A stretch of 64,000 nucleotides of DNA from assembly GCA_036852015.1 (NCBI GenBank), contig JAANDG010000010.1:62001-126000 (forward strand). Reading direction: 5' to 3'. The notes beneath the pieces are model-generated. The model saw nothing but the letters and a program-made list of their open reading frames with translations. It searched no databases and was not told the origin of the DNA. Each line of letters starts with the position of its first letter. Positions within the stretch are counted from its first letter, which is position 1. Both the position numbers and the translations under genes were made by a program. Source of the stretch: Pelodera strongyloides. Lineage: Eukaryota > Nematoda > Chromadorea > Rhabditida > Rhabditidae. Below are positions 1 through 13,175 of the stretch, piece by piece.

Positions 1-62
1 CTCATTTTCATATGATGTATTATCCGGCATACGTTTGAAAAACCTGATGTTATTCCGCTTTA
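1..62. repeat. Right end of a TTAA-type palindromic element cut by the window edge
   Basis: The stretch ends in a decayed ...TTATTCCGCTTTAA, the right terminus of the TTAAAGCGGAATAAC group seen again near 15040 and 37412. The left half lies outside the window. Confidence 0.45.
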
Positions 63-675
63 ACACCACGAAACTCTCACAGCGGCACTAATCGTAGGCA
101 TGTGCCGTTAGTAAGTCGGAGCACTCCTATGATTATACTTGCATAAGTCCTATCTTCCTACTCGTTTAAATAGGTGTGCGATAGAAGTGCCAGTGATGGG
201 CAAACCATGCAATTCACACAAACCGGCTCGCACTCTTTTGGCACAGTTTTGGCATCCCAAAATGACGGCGAAGAACATGCTAGCTATTTCCTATATAGTT
301 CACTACACTAATTTCATTAGTGAACAAAGAAAGTAACATAATCCGACTTAAAACACCTCTATACATAGTATTCAAGAGTGCAGAAAAGCTGCTTATGCAT
401 AGAATATGCGCCCGAGCTCTTAATTCTCTGATTATGACACCTTTCTGTGGAGATACGGCAAAGATTCAACTATAAACCATCACCTGGCAACCGCCGGCAA
501 TTTGTAATGCGCTAAATGTATTTATTGGAGAGGAAGATTTATTCCACATTTTATAGTTTATTTTATATGCATTGATTATAAAAGAGTCTTTTAAGATATT
601 TAAATGTTTTTTTTTCGAGGTGGGATTGCGATTTATTTTACAAATGTTCACTTCTCAGAAATGCACTATGCGTTC

Positions 676-838
676 TTTTCAAGCGGTATAACTCTCGGTT
701 TATTTGAAATGTGTGTTGGACGCTGTATTTCCGTGTAGCGAATTCACTCTTTTATTCTAATTTTATTCGTTTGCATTCAACATATGAGAATGCAGTTGTC
801 CCACATACGTTTCAAAACCGGACGTTAGTTCGCTTTAT
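676..838. repeat. Decayed TTAA-type palindromic element
   Basis: The left side reads AAGCGGTATAACTCTCGG and the right side ends CCGGACGTTAGTTCGCTTTA, which are imperfect inverted copies of each other. Neither end keeps a perfect TTAA, so this is an old copy. 839-1595 holds only AT-rich sequence with no recognisable gene. Confidence 0.4.
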
Positions 839-1595
839 ACTGTATATAAAAATGTAATCTATTAAATTCACTAAACAAAGATTAGTACATGCCCATGCCC
901 AGTACTAACAACAACAATAATAATAGTTTATTACCACATTATTACCTATAATAGAACCTTATTATTATTAATACATACGTACTGTTGCTTTACTGGAATC
1001 TATAAAATACCAGGAGGAATTTAAATTTACTTCCCAATAAGCAGCACGGAAGTTTCTGATATGGACCTATTACCTAATTCGCATAAACTCCATCTTCAAC
1101 GCGAAGGTAGACACTACCTTACCTATATGTATATGACACTCTAGTCACTATATATTAGCCATGCATTATATATGTATTTAAATATTTGGCATTTTAGAAC
1201 TATCTTTTGTAATAAACCCCATCATATCCATATCCCACACTAGCCCACGACAATTTTTTTGCACTTTTCAATTACGTTTTCCTCCCAGGCAAAAGTGGAC
1301 CACTTTTGATTATAGAAATAATAAGATTTAAAGGGAAAATGCATCCCTTGCTAATTTACTAATCCAGTTTATTTCTTACTTTATTCACGTCCGGTTTACG
1401 TAAGTAGAACTTATTTTTTTTATATTTGGTTATTTTTGTGGCTAAGGAAAACACGACAAAAAAAAATTGATGAGAAAATGTCAATGTAAATTTACTTCTA
1501 GAATAAATAAAGAATTTACGTAAGAAATGGTGCTCTTATTTTTTTCCCGTATCATTCAGTACATATACGCCAACCATAACCATACGCATTGTAAT

Positions 1596-1835
1596 GCTAC
1601 GTGTCTTCACAGGAAAACGAAATAATTGCCGAAACCACAGAAAAACCATCGTTGGCCCGTCACCAATTGGTTTTCGCCGGACCATCGGTGGCTGGTTCAT
1701 GGTAATTTGGTGACCAGTTGATGACGTTTTTCGATGAAACTTGGTGAGCACATGGTCATGAAGTGGTCGCCGAATGGGCTGGCCAACGAAAAGACCAGTT
1801 AACCGTCACCAAATGGGTTCACCCATTTCTCTTAT
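1596..1835. repeat. Dispersed repeat with TTTGGTGACC / GCCGAAACC blocks (copy 1)
   Basis: This stretch shares the blocks ATAATTGCCGAAACC, GTTGGCC, ACCAAATGGGTTCACCC and several GGTGACCA words with 7205-7312 and, in the opposite orientation, with 8523-8738. Fragments also occur near 54500 and 59700. Class unknown; it lacks TTAA ends. Confidence 0.5.
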
Positions 1836-1908
1836 TTTTAGGGCTTCTGAGGGGTCAATGCTGTTTTTGTTGTTAACCTTTTACTCTTCCCCTCAATGAA
1901 CTGTATGT

Positions 1909-2089
1909 TTAAAGCGGAAAACCGGCCGGTTTTTGAAACCCATCAAGTAGATCAGCATTATTATGCAGCTTATGCAAATGGACATAAATTAGAATAAAAA
2001 ATCGAGCTAAATCAAGTAAATTTGCATAAATACGTAAGAATTCAGTTGGCCACATTGCGTTTCAAATACCGGCCGGTATTTCGCTTTAA
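1909..2089. mobile_element. TTAA palindromic MITE, family 1 (AGCGAAATACCGGCCGG)
   Basis: A 181-bp palindromic element bounded by TTAA on both sides. The ends read TTAAAGCGGAAAACCGG and CCGGTATTTCGCTTTAA, with a shared core (ATCGAGCTAA...GCATAA...GAATTCAGTTG). Other copies lie at 4986, 5399, 5679, 39031, 43407 and 56539, with a half copy at 9172. It has no coding capacity. Confidence 0.85.
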
Positions 2090-2184
2090 GAACGGTACGT
2101 TGTTTTGTTAGCAAAAAAAAAAAAACGCAAAACGACTTATTGGAAGAACAGTTTTGTGTGCATAACCCTTATCAATCAGGCCTT

Positions 2185-2746
2185 ATCAATCAAAATGAGC
2201 GAACATTGGCGGATTATGCGGCCACGTTGAATTGAATACGGGCTGTATATTTTTAATACAATTTACTTTGCATATAATGTAAGAAAATGTATTCTATCAA
2301 CCAGAGTGCAAGGAAAGGAGTAAGTATCGAGTCTTTGGTTTGTCATTATAGTTCGCAATAAGTAATTTAGTACAAAGGCGTTCTAAATTTTTATGTACTT
2401 GTACTTATGACTGGTTGTGCTTATGAGCATAAGGGCACCGTTCGTTGACACTACTCAGCAAAATTATTTAACCCTCCGTTTCTACAAGCTATTTATTTCA
2501 AGCACCTTGTTCTTGTTTTTTTTGTGAAGCACTTACTTATTGCGAACTATAATGACAAACCAAAGACTCGATACTTACTCCTTTCCTTGCACTCTGCTTG
2601 ATAGAATACATTTTCTTACATTATATGCAAAGTAAATTGTATTAAAAATATTTATTTTATTTATTTATTGACACAAATATACAGCCCGTATTCAATTCAA
2701 CGTGGCGTGGCCGCATAATCCGCCAATGTTCGCTCATTTTAATTAT
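2185..2746. repeat. Large inverted repeat (arms about 180 and 215 bp)
   Basis: 2190-2365 and 2531-2745 are near-identical inverted copies (for example GCGAACATTGGCGGATTATG against its complement near 2720), separated by about 165 bp. The right arm has an extra AT-rich insert of about 26 bp near 2655. No coding sequence is visible; this looks like a fold-back element. Confidence 0.75.
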
Positions 2747-2958
2747 TCCAAATCTCATATAAATATTTATATTATATTATTAAAATTAGATATTATATGT
2801 TTACTATATTATTGAGAAATATAAATTATTATATTATATAAATACACCCCCTCCCGCCTCCGTATTCTCTACTGATCTGTGGTCAGCATATTCCACCAAT
2901 GTTTGCCCAATCTTTTGAGATCGCTCCTCACCCCGAAATCCACTATTTGAATGGGAAT

Positions 2959-3024
2959 CCACTTTTCAGTTTCGTTTTCTTTTTTTTTCTTTTTTTTTTT
3001 TTCTTTTTTTTTTTTTCTTTTTTC
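2959..3024. repeat. T-rich / CT low-complexity tract
   Basis: Long runs of T broken by single C or G. The short open frames over it, on both strands, are translated low-complexity sequence and not genes. Confidence 0.85.
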
Positions 3025-3151
3025 ATTGGTTTGCCTACTTTTTTCTGTATCATATACCATTTGTATATTAGTATATTTTCGAGCAAATTTATACCTATAC
3101 CATATGCAAATGTGCCCACAATCTGGCTAACACTCTATGCCAATTAGGCAA

Positions 3152-3460
3152 TTAAAGGGTCCACGAGAGCTACCTATGCCATAAATTCCTCATAGAGTGC
3201 GCATGTGTTATGCGATTTCAAATATGAAAACGCCCTCCAGGAACCCAATGTTAAACGAGTTATTTGGCAAAAACTACCAAGGAAACTTACCGCAGTTGAT
3301 TAAAAATTGAACTTTTGTTATACGCTGCAGTTGAACGATATCCGTTTCTATGTTTTACTATGCGGCTACAGTATGTTCCCGGTGGTATTTACGTCTATAT
3401 TTTCACAATCTTAGTGTTTTCAAGCCACATCATGTCTTTCTCGTGAGCCTGACCCTTTAA
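3152..3460. mobile_element. TTAA palindromic element related to family 2
   Basis: Bounded by TTAAAGGGTCCACGAG on the left and CTCGTGAGCCTGACCCTTTAA on the right, so the ends are inverted copies with a 7-base indel. It is a diverged relative of the AGGGTCAGGCCC family at 3804 and 11651. Confidence 0.6.
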
Positions 3461-3803
3461 CACGATTATTTACAGTAGCTTCGAACGGATTTCTGTTTTT
3501 TTTTATCAGGGGTTCCATCCAAATTTGGAGGTAGCATGGCCTCATATCAAGAGACTAAAACAACCGGCACATATTTTCTTATCTTTGATCACTCCCCGTC
3601 TTATCAAGAATTACGCAGTTTATGTGCTTTTTTTATGCTTCAGAATGTGATCCCGTAAAGCAGTAAAGTGCAAAACAGCAAATAAAGGTAAAGGACAACA
3701 GGGATATTACAGTGCTCATTAAATTTGCATTGTTTTTTAAAGCCATATAACAACCGGGTTTGAACCATCACGAAAAACTAATGTTGTATGAAAATTAGTA
3801 AGA

Positions 3804-4218
3804 TTAAAGGGTCAGGCCCATTTCAGGTAACGCCTATTTTATATAACTTTATCTGATTCTCCGTCTCAAATATGGTAGAATGCAATTTTTTTTCAAACTT
3901 CAGGCGCAATATTCACGCAATTACCAGCAATTTACCATTTCCAACCATACACAAAAAGCAATCGCAGTTGTCACGCCCCTTCGCGCTGTTTGGCCAATAT
4001 GCTATAGTGGGCGTGGCAATTGCGTTATTGGCCAATCAGCGTGAATGGGCGTGGCAACTGCGATTGTTTGTTGTGTATGACTGGCCATGGTAAATTGCTG
4101 AAAACCGCGTGAATATTGCGACTGAAAATTTGAAAAAAATCCAGCCTACTATATGTGAAGCGGAGAATCCGATGGAGCCTTCAAAAATAGGGGACCTGAA
4201 ATGGGCCTGACCCTTTAA
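3804..4218. mobile_element. TTAA palindromic MITE, family 2 (AGGGTCAGGCCCATTT)
   Basis: A 415-bp element with ends TTAAAGGGTCAGGCCCATTT and its inverse, flanked by TTAA. It is palindromic over most of its length (TTGTCACGCCCCTTCGCGC against GGGCGTGGCAACTGCGA). The closest relative is at 11651-12068. The open frame inside (3872-4093) is translated palindrome. Confidence 0.88.
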
Positions 4219-4985
4219 ACGAAATAATCTCGAAGTTCGCGCAATTGCTTAAAGGGACGGGCACACGAGAAACAAGGTTTCGCCTATTTTCTAGCACTCT
4301 TCCGGAATTTCAGAGTTATTACTGTGAAAATCGCATTTCTTTACACCCAGAACTCGCAGAAGCAAACTGTTCGGCGAGGTACTGTAGTCAGAAAGGTTAA
4401 AATACGTTTTTACTGTTCACATCCCTCGATTAGCATTCCTTCTCTATGTACTGTTTTATGAAATCTATTTATTTATTTGCCATTTATTTGCAAATTTACA
4501 AATTAGAATGTTTAACATGCAACTTCATACGGTATTTTTTGCTTTCGCCGAGCATAAGGTCGAACCCGAACGATAAATTTGCATGTTTTCCTTTCGGAAA
4601 GAGCAACTCGTACGCGCCCTAAGAGCTGTCCTAAAGAAGAAGATCTATATCTTATTACATAAAGGAGAAGAGTTTGTTTTTTTGTTTGAGCCGCGTGTGA
4701 ACGCAACGAAAATTAGAATATCTAAAGCCGCCTTTCGGGTATAAAAGGTGGAGGTTGCACTCATTTGCCTGAAACATGGGACCGCAGCCCTCTTACACAC
4801 GTTCGAAGCACGGCTGTTATATCTTTAAATTTACCGTCTCATACATCGGCCCATACTCGTCCCATAAATCGGCCCATCTGGGAAGTAAGCGACTAATTCG
4901 GGCTTATGCTTATAATTTCATAGTCATAATTATTGTTTCATTACGCCATTGTGAGTAGATTAATCACAATTTATCATTATTTCTA

Positions 4986-5160
4986 ACAAAAACGAAATAC
5001 AGCCGGTTTTTGGAACACATCGAGTAGACCAGCATCCCTATGCAGCTTTTGGAAATTTGCATAAATAAAAAATCGAGCTGAATTCGAGCAAATCAGCGTA
5101 AATACATAAGAATTCAGTTGTGCACGATGCGTTTCAAAAACCGGCCGATGTTTTGCTTAA
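4986..5160. mobile_element. TTAA MITE, family 1, decayed left end
   Basis: The right end reads CCGGCCGATGTTTTGCTTAA; the left end has lost its TTAAAG but keeps CGAAATACAGCCGG and the ATCGAGTAGACCAGCAT block. Copies at 5399 and 5679 follow, giving three family-1 insertions within 0.9 kb. Confidence 0.75.
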
Positions 5161-5398
5161 AGTTATGATTATTGCTTTTTTTATCCCTTTAACGTATTGC
5201 ATTTCGTGAAAATGCTATTTTGACAATCCACGTTTTGTTTTATTTTGTCTTCCTGCTTTTGTTATTGTTGCTGTCTGATGAGTGTGATGTGCTCTTATTC
5301 TTATTTTCCAAGAATAACAACTTCCTAAATTTAAGAAGCCATCGCTTGTTTTACTAATTGAATTATGTGCTCTGCTATATTATATTATTAGTAGCCTG

Positions 5399-5566
5399 TT
5401 AAAGCGAATTACCGGCCGGTTTTTGAAACGCATCGTGGACAGCTGAATTCTTAAGTATTTACGCTGATTTGCTCGAATTCAGCTCGACTTTTTGTTCTAA
5501 TTTATCTTCATTTGCATAAGCTGTGTACTCGATGTGGTTCAAAAACCGGCCGGTATTTCGCTTTAA
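5399..5566. mobile_element. TTAA MITE, family 1
   Basis: Bounded by TTAAAGCGAATTACCGG and CCGGTATTTCGCTTTAA. The core is in the opposite orientation to the neighbouring copies, since the GAATTC-AAGTATTTA block comes first. Confidence 0.85.
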
Positions 5567-5678
5567 TTTTTTTTGATTAAATTTAAAAATTTCACATTTT
5601 CAGAAACTGCGGGTGCTTACTTCGTATTCCTGCCTGTCGGATAGTGTTGGTGTTATGTCATGGTGAGTTTATTGTTTT

Positions 5679-5876
5679 TTAAAGCGAAATACCTGCCGGT
5701 TTTTGAAACACATCGAGTAGACCAGCATTCTTATGCAGATTATGCACATACCAACTATGCACATAAATAGAATAAAAAAAAATCTAGCTATTTTCAAATC
5801 TAGCAAATTAGCATAACTAGGTAAGAATTCAGTTATCCACGATGCATTTCAAGAACCGTCCGGTATTTCGCTTTAA
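5679..5876. mobile_element. TTAA MITE, family 1
   Basis: Bounded by TTAAAGCGAAATACCTG and CCGGTATTTCGCTTTAA, 198 bp. It has a short internal duplication (ATACCAACTATGCACATA) that makes it longer than the ~180-bp norm. 5877-6572 holds no recognisable gene. Confidence 0.85.
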
Positions 5877-6572
5877 TTTTCTGGATGCTAACTTCAAGTT
5901 AGTCATGCGTTTATATCATACACATACTTTCTAAGCACACTGGCCCATGGTCGTTGCAGGAAAAATGTATCTTATAACATATTCACATTTTTGAGCATGC
6001 AATATGGTTGTTGATTTTTTTAAATTTATGTTACGCTGCATGTTTTGGTTTATGTAAATAGAAAGGGTCTCTTGAGCCTTTTTGACCAAACAAGGTCGTG
6101 ATTTCATGTTTACTTTTAATATTCGTGAGCAAACAAAGGTTATTACACAAACAGTCGTAAATCGTCCATTTTCAGCGGGGAAAATAAATATTCAGGCCAA
6201 AAGTCTAGCAAATGAAATATAGAATTTCAATAGTTTAATAATTTTATGTGACTTATGGGTCGAAACGGGTTACTTGGGAAATACCAAATTCTTCTGTAAA
6301 TTTCTCTTAGGTTTCACTTATTTTCTAGTTCTTTCTACTTTTAATTTTGTTGTTTATTATAATGATGCCAGCCGTTGGACTGTTAATCGAGAGGTTTGGG
6401 CTTCTGTCCTTCTGTGGGTTCGAAACTCGCCGGCAGCAAAGATTTTGTGTCTTCTAGTTCGATTGTGAATAGGAAATTTTCTTTACGAAAGGGTTTCGTT
6501 GTGGACATACAAACAAACAAAATCCAGGGCAAACTATTCTTCTTTATATAATAAGATATGTAGCATAATAAT

Positions 6573-7833
6573 ATGATTATCACGTCTATTTACAGGTGCA
6601 CCAGGAAAGTTTGGATTATCACAGCTCTGGTATTCGTAAATATCTACCTCGTCTTTCTTGTAGCACTATCGGAGCAGAACCCAGTATATAAGGTAGGATA
6701 ATTAATATAATTGCTGTAGTTTGTATTTTGTAATTGAGTTACAGCATGCTTTGTGAAAGGGTTATTGTGTTTTATATTATGCAACAAAAAGCTGATTAGG
6801 TTCTGAGCAAGGCGCCTAGATAAAAAAGTGGAATACGCGGCATGCCTTTTTATGCCCGATACAATTTTATCAGCTACCGTATGTTAGACCTTGAAGTTTG
6901 CTTGAAGCCAGATTTGCATCACATAACATACGGACAAGGACACTCATGCGAAAATTGAGTATTCTAAAATACTCAAACTTTCAAAAAGCATTGCCAAATA
7001 ACAAATATGATGGTTAGTAGGAGAAGTTTACCCAGCTCATTCACACGTTGAATATATTTTCTGGCGCATATTACACCTACAATTTACATTCACATAAACC
7101 ATAATTATTCAGATTGTAAGCTTCTCTTCGCTCAGCACAAATCCGAAAACGACTGCGTGAGTTCTTATACATTAGCAGAGTTAACAGCAGACATAATCTT
7201 CACGCGAAACCCAAATAATTGCCGAAACCACAAAACCGTCGTTGGCCCATAAACAAATAGATTTTACCAAAAAAAAACCGTCACCAAATGGGCGTTCACC
7301 CATTTGATTCACCCATGTAATTCATTTTTTTTTACCAGAGTAAGTATTCTATTGCAGAGGGATGATAACCCATCAGTGAAACATACTGAATTGAAAATGG
7401 TTATCGACTATAACTTTACTATTAAGTTACACCTTTTTAGAGTAAGTCTCCCCTCTAAAACATCTCCTGGCACGGCACCTGTGTCTTCTATATTCTACCG
7501 CTCAGTATTCATTACATCGTCAGGAAACAATGTCAGACTACTCAGCGTACGACAGTGTAATAATAAAAGAAATGAGACCATAGAAATTGGTGAGTAGTTT
7601 ATTATTGCTAATTTATTATTGATTATATAAACAGATTATATGAGTTTTTTTTATATGTTATGAATAGGAGAGAGAAAGAGAGGAGAGAGACGAACGATGC
7701 TTATGAGAATCTGTGGTAGTTACGGAATTTGGAAAGGTAAACTGTGTGTTACGTTAGTTATCCGAGGGTTCCAGAAGGATTAGGTAGGGAAGAAAAGAGA
7801 GAGAGAGAGAGAGAGTGAGAGAGAGAGACAGAC

Positions 7834-7872
<39 letters not shown>

Positions 7873-10800
7873 CGAAAGATGGCTATGTGAATGTGCGTTA
7901 GTTACGGAATTTGTAAGGTAGACCGTTCTCTTTTAGGTAGTGTTTCTGTAACGCTAAGGAGTGCACCCCTGCTCGGTTGCCCGTGGTTTTTCGCCCCAAA
8001 ATGTGACTATGTCGGATATTTGAGCTCAGGTAAGAAATATTGGTCATTATTTGTACTGCGGTCATACATCTTCATAATTAGAATTCGAAAGAGTGTTAAG
8101 AAAGCTGTTAGCGTAAATTTCTCGCTAGGGGACACAGCTGATACTTTCGGAAATGTGACTATGTTATGCGAATATTGGGAAACTTACAGTAAAGCCTTTC
8201 AGGAGCTGCTAAAACACTATTGAGCCAGCAGAACTTACCGCAGATCGCAACAATAAATATTGCAGGAGGTGCGTTACTATTTCTTATTGTTAGTTTCACT
8301 CTCAAGACATGTTACTTTTAGTTACTATGTGAGCTATCCATTGTTATTATACATTTTTATCTACGTAATAGACATATAGACATAGAATCCGAGAATGTAA
8401 AAACAATTAACCGTTATTATTATTAAATTTTTGTGGCGGCATTTGTGGCACTTGTGAAACGTATCATAACAAGACTACATGGATTACTGCATTCCCACGT
8501 ATTACAGACAAGCTACATAGGAAATGGGTGAACCATTTGGTGACCGTTCACTTGTTTTTTTCGTGAGTCAATCCATTTGGTGACCTCTTCGTGACCATGT
8601 GCCAAGTTCCATTGAAAGCCGTCATACAATGGTCACCAAATGGTCACGAACCAGTCACGAAGCAGTCACCAGATGGTTTTTTTCGGTAGAAACCATTTTG
8701 GGACGGGTCAACGACGGTTTCGGCAATTATTTAGTTTTCCATGTATTGTGTTTTCAGTTCCTTCCCTAACGGTGCCAGTGATAGATTCAAGGACTCGGAC
8801 ATCAAAGAGAAACCATCAACTTGCAGTTTGTCTCCAACCAATTTATCTAATGGCTAATTGGTCGCTATTACCGCTGTTCTTTGAGGTACACTTACACGTT
8901 GCCTAAACGTGAAGCTCAACACATAGATCATTAGACGCTTATGCTTATGCATCACCAGTAATTACCCTAAGGTATTAAGCACTAGAGGCATGTTATGCAA
9001 CTAGCGCTCAAGAGTGTAATATGTAAGGGCCGAATTGTTACACGGTTATCGACATAATTATTTATCCAATAAATTTGTCGTCGTAGAAATCCGCATTGCA
9101 GCTTAAACAATGTAACGTTACGCTACGCAGGTGTCGATTACTGCTTTACATAATATACATATGTATTTTTTTGAATCAAAAATCGAGCTAAATTCGAGCA
9201 AATTTGCATCAATACATAAGAATTCAGTTGTTCACGATGAGCTTCAAAAACCGGCCGCTATTTCGCTTCAATCCAGATTGTGTTTTAGAATTGGATCGCA
9301 CATGGAGCCACTCTATTCCTCATTTACGTGCAGACAGTGACAGAGGAACTGGCTTCAATGCTTCAGATATACGTGGACGATGGGTGAGTGTAGATTAGAG
9401 ATTGGTGCGACGAAAAAATGTCGCGCTTGTGCGCGGCACTTTCAGGAATGCCATTCGCGCACCTTTGGCGCGCGCCCCGCACATACGATTGGCCTATTTT
9501 ATTTTTGAAGTTTTCGAGATAGAAAAGCTCAGATCGATAAAAAAAATAGTTTACGGAATACTTATAATTTATTCTAAATCCCAACTTTCAGACGTGAGAA
9601 TGGCTACAAGGTAGAAATCGTACCCTGGTCCCCGTTCCCAGACAATAAACACGAGAAATATGCGAAGCATAACGCCAACAATGAGGCGTATCGGACGGAG
9701 GTCAGCCCATAGAAATAACACTCGGCTAGATATTTTGTTTCTATTATGTTGCTCCTCCAAAAAATGTGCCAGAGCTGCGCCACCTTGGAAATTATTTGCC
9801 GCTCCGCTGTGGTACACCTTTTTTTGAGCGGCGCGGAGTTTGATAAGTGCATACCTTTCATTCTACATATTGTTTTCACTTCGTAACATCACAAAGTGTT
9901 GCACATCATGTCGGTTAAAATCTAGTTGTACACAACGTACAGAACACTTGCTATCTTCGAAGCCCTTGTATTTCAGGTAGCGTCCGGTGTAAACGATTGT
10001 CTAATGCGCGCGAGGGGACAAAGCAAGTACGTCGTCTCGTCTGACCTAGATGAGGTATTAATTGTCAATCAATACTATCAATCACCTTAATATTCCCCGT
10101 TGAAATTATCTGGCATATTAACCATGACTGTTCCACTTGGCTTGTTTATACACCTATTCGATTTACCCGAACAATTTATGTGTGTCTTATGGATTGCTTC
10201 TGGGCGAACACACTTCCACTGAAATGCCTATGCCAGTTAAACCCATTGTGTAGCAAATTGGATCGCACAGTCAATTCACTTTCACACGTGTCACAGTTAT
10301 AAATGCAAGTATTGCGCCTAGGTCGTTCGGTGAATTTAGCCACTGACGTAACCCTGGGTATGTGCACGCTTATGTGTGTTAGTGACGATAGTGTCCAGCT
10401 GCCGGGTTTACAGTGCTCGGCTAACTACCTTTGTTCGATGCCCCAGCATTTCCGCTTACCTTTACACATGTACCTTATGTCCCTTATTACCGTTTTTCTG
10501 TCATCACTGTATTTATTGTCTTAATTATGTATGTTTGTGCGCACCTTTGTGGTGTAATAAATTATTATTATTATTATTAATCATCAATTATTTTTATGGA
10601 CCAGTCAAATAGTCAGTCGAATTATTACGCATAGTTAAAATTCACTCTAATACAATTAGTGTGTTGCACCAAACAAAGAACTCCAGTAACCTAATTGGCG
10701 CATAGATTGCAACTCCACCCCCCTTGCGCTTGCGTGCGCTTCAGCCACTTGCAATGTTTCTTTACTTTATGAATGTATCTTTTCTTTGAAATTAATACAT

Positions 10801-13112
10801 TATCAATCTAATTTCCAGATCTTATCGCCAATGAATGCAAACAGTACGCTAATAAGTCTTCTGGAGAAGTATTCCAAGTTTAAATCGAAAAAGAAGCAAC
10901 TTCCGGCGGCATTTGTCTTTCTAAACAGCTTCGCGTACGTAGAGGTAAGTGCGCTCCATTTTCATTGAATGAAAACCGGCCTAATAAAAGAAGGATCGTC
11001 ATGTTGCCAATGTTTGTAGGCACCCACCAAAAAGCGTGCGTGTTGAAGCCCAGCTGGCACAGCTTTTAGAGGGGTGAACGGTTGCGGCACTTGCGCCACA
11101 AGCTCGCCATATGTGCGCCAAAGGGATTGTCGTCCCTGCCGTATCCCGACCACCTTCTTTTTCAGACCGATTGGCAAACAATCACTCATCCATCAGCGAT
11201 CAATTTCACAAATTTCGCCAGTGTTCGCCTTGAAAAGAAAGTCTGGGGCCCGGGAACAAGGAGCAAGGTGGGAGTGTAGACTGATTGTTTGATAACTTCG
11301 GGCAGACTATGCTGATTAGTGTGCGTATTACTACGTTATGCATGTGATGACAGTGTGAATAGTACACAGTATGTGTATACAGTTTGCAAACTACAGTAGT
11401 ATATTAGCAAGAACAGTTTGCAAACTACGATACTGAACGTATGCACGAACAGTAGAAGGCCTCTCGATTGGGAGAATCTGCAAAAAATGTCGCTGATTCG
11501 CGTGATCCCTCTCTTTCTCTCGCCTCCCGAGGCTGGGAGCATACTCCCAGAACTCGTGTATATAACCAACTATGAATGTTAGTATATCATACAAATTACT
11601 ACAGCATGTCTCTTATTTGTACAGTATTATATGGTTAAGTAATTATATGGTTAAAGGGTCAGGCCCATTTCAAATGACCCCTATTTTTGATGATTCCATC
11701 TGATTCTCCATGTCAAATATAGTAGGATACGATATTTTTCTAATTTTCAAGCGCAAAATTCACGCAGTATTCAGCAATTTACCATTGCCAGTCATACCCA
11801 ACTATTTATCGCAGTTGTCACGCCCCTTCGCGCTAATTGGGCAATATGCTCTATTGGGCGTGGTAATTGTGATATTGGCCAATCAGAACTAATGGGCGTG
11901 CCAACTGCGATAGATAGTTGGGTATGACTGCCCATGGTAAATTGCTGAATAGTGGGTGAATTTTGCGCTTGAAAATAAGAAAAATATTGCATCCTACTAT
12001 ATTTGACATGGAGAATCAGATGCAATCATCAAAAATAGGGGTCATTTGAAATGGGCCTGACCCTTTAAGTACAGTACCTTCTGATTTAGGTAATCATGAT
12101 ACCGGAGCTGGTGCACCGCACCCACGTGCACAGTGTACTCGGTTTCGAAGATAACTCCAAATACTACGATATCGCAATTCCAGCCGGCGTAGCAAGGGTG
12201 TTTCACTTTAGACAAGTAAGCATTTGTCACGTAGGTTATCGAACCCAAACTGGATTACTGTACCGGTCCAATTAGCTCTTGGGACTAACTCTTTGTTTGG
12301 ATTATATGTAAAAGTCGGAACAAGTACATGACTATTAGGTGAAGAGGAAGAATTACCAAACCCAAAACGATAACAAAGAGATAAAGCACACAAGTCTAGG
12401 ACTTCCTCAATTAGCATTACAGTGCCCCAGAAACACTAATCGACGTTGACTTACCTTCGACACTCGAATGGTACCATACATACCGCTAGGGTACCAACGC
12501 TACCAAATTTTCCAAACTATTAATCTCAGGTGTGGACAACCAACCGTACCAAAGAAAGCATTTGGGAAAGTCGGACGCTTGGGCGCTACGTCGATACATG
12601 GAATACAAACTGGAACAATAGGATAAGCAGGTTTCTACTTACAAAATTTTGCTTTAATTATCCTTATCATCAAACTGAAACCCAAAGCGCCTGAAGACGC
12701 CACGCACCACAAGTTCCCTACCGTCCTTCAAGTCTCCTATAGACCATGTCAATCCCGTGCTGGCTTCTTATTGCCCGCCGGTAATTAGCACTCGGCAAAT
12801 TAGCTAAATTATGCTAATTTGTTAAATGATGCCCGTTTCAGAACCCTGATCAGGGAACAAGCACACACGGCCGAATTCAATATGTCTAGTCTCCAATTGG
12901 AAGGACGTCGAAGATACACGCTGAATGATCCAACATGGCCAAATCGTGGAATTCGGGTACTTCATATTTCTTAAGAACTATCTTGAGCTCTTTTATACCT
13001 CGATGGAGAGAGAGAAAGAGAGGAGGAGAGAGTAAGTCAGAGAGAGCGCGATTGAGAGAAACAGGCACAGATAAGGAGAGAGATATGCAGATAGAAGAGT
13101 CACATACAAAGA

Positions 13113-13175
<63 letters not shown>

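Noticed and set aside
8129..8223. End of the glycosyltransferase gene at the TGA at 8221
   Set aside because: The donor ACTTACA|GTAAAG and the next exon at 8758 keep phase, and the rest of the GT92 domain, including the DxD-type site, follows.
12530..12694. End of the glycosyltransferase at 12694
   Set aside because: Splicing at AGCAG|GTTTCT to exons 12842 and 13260 is in phase and adds a Cys-containing tail typical of the family; the read-through tail looks non-coding.
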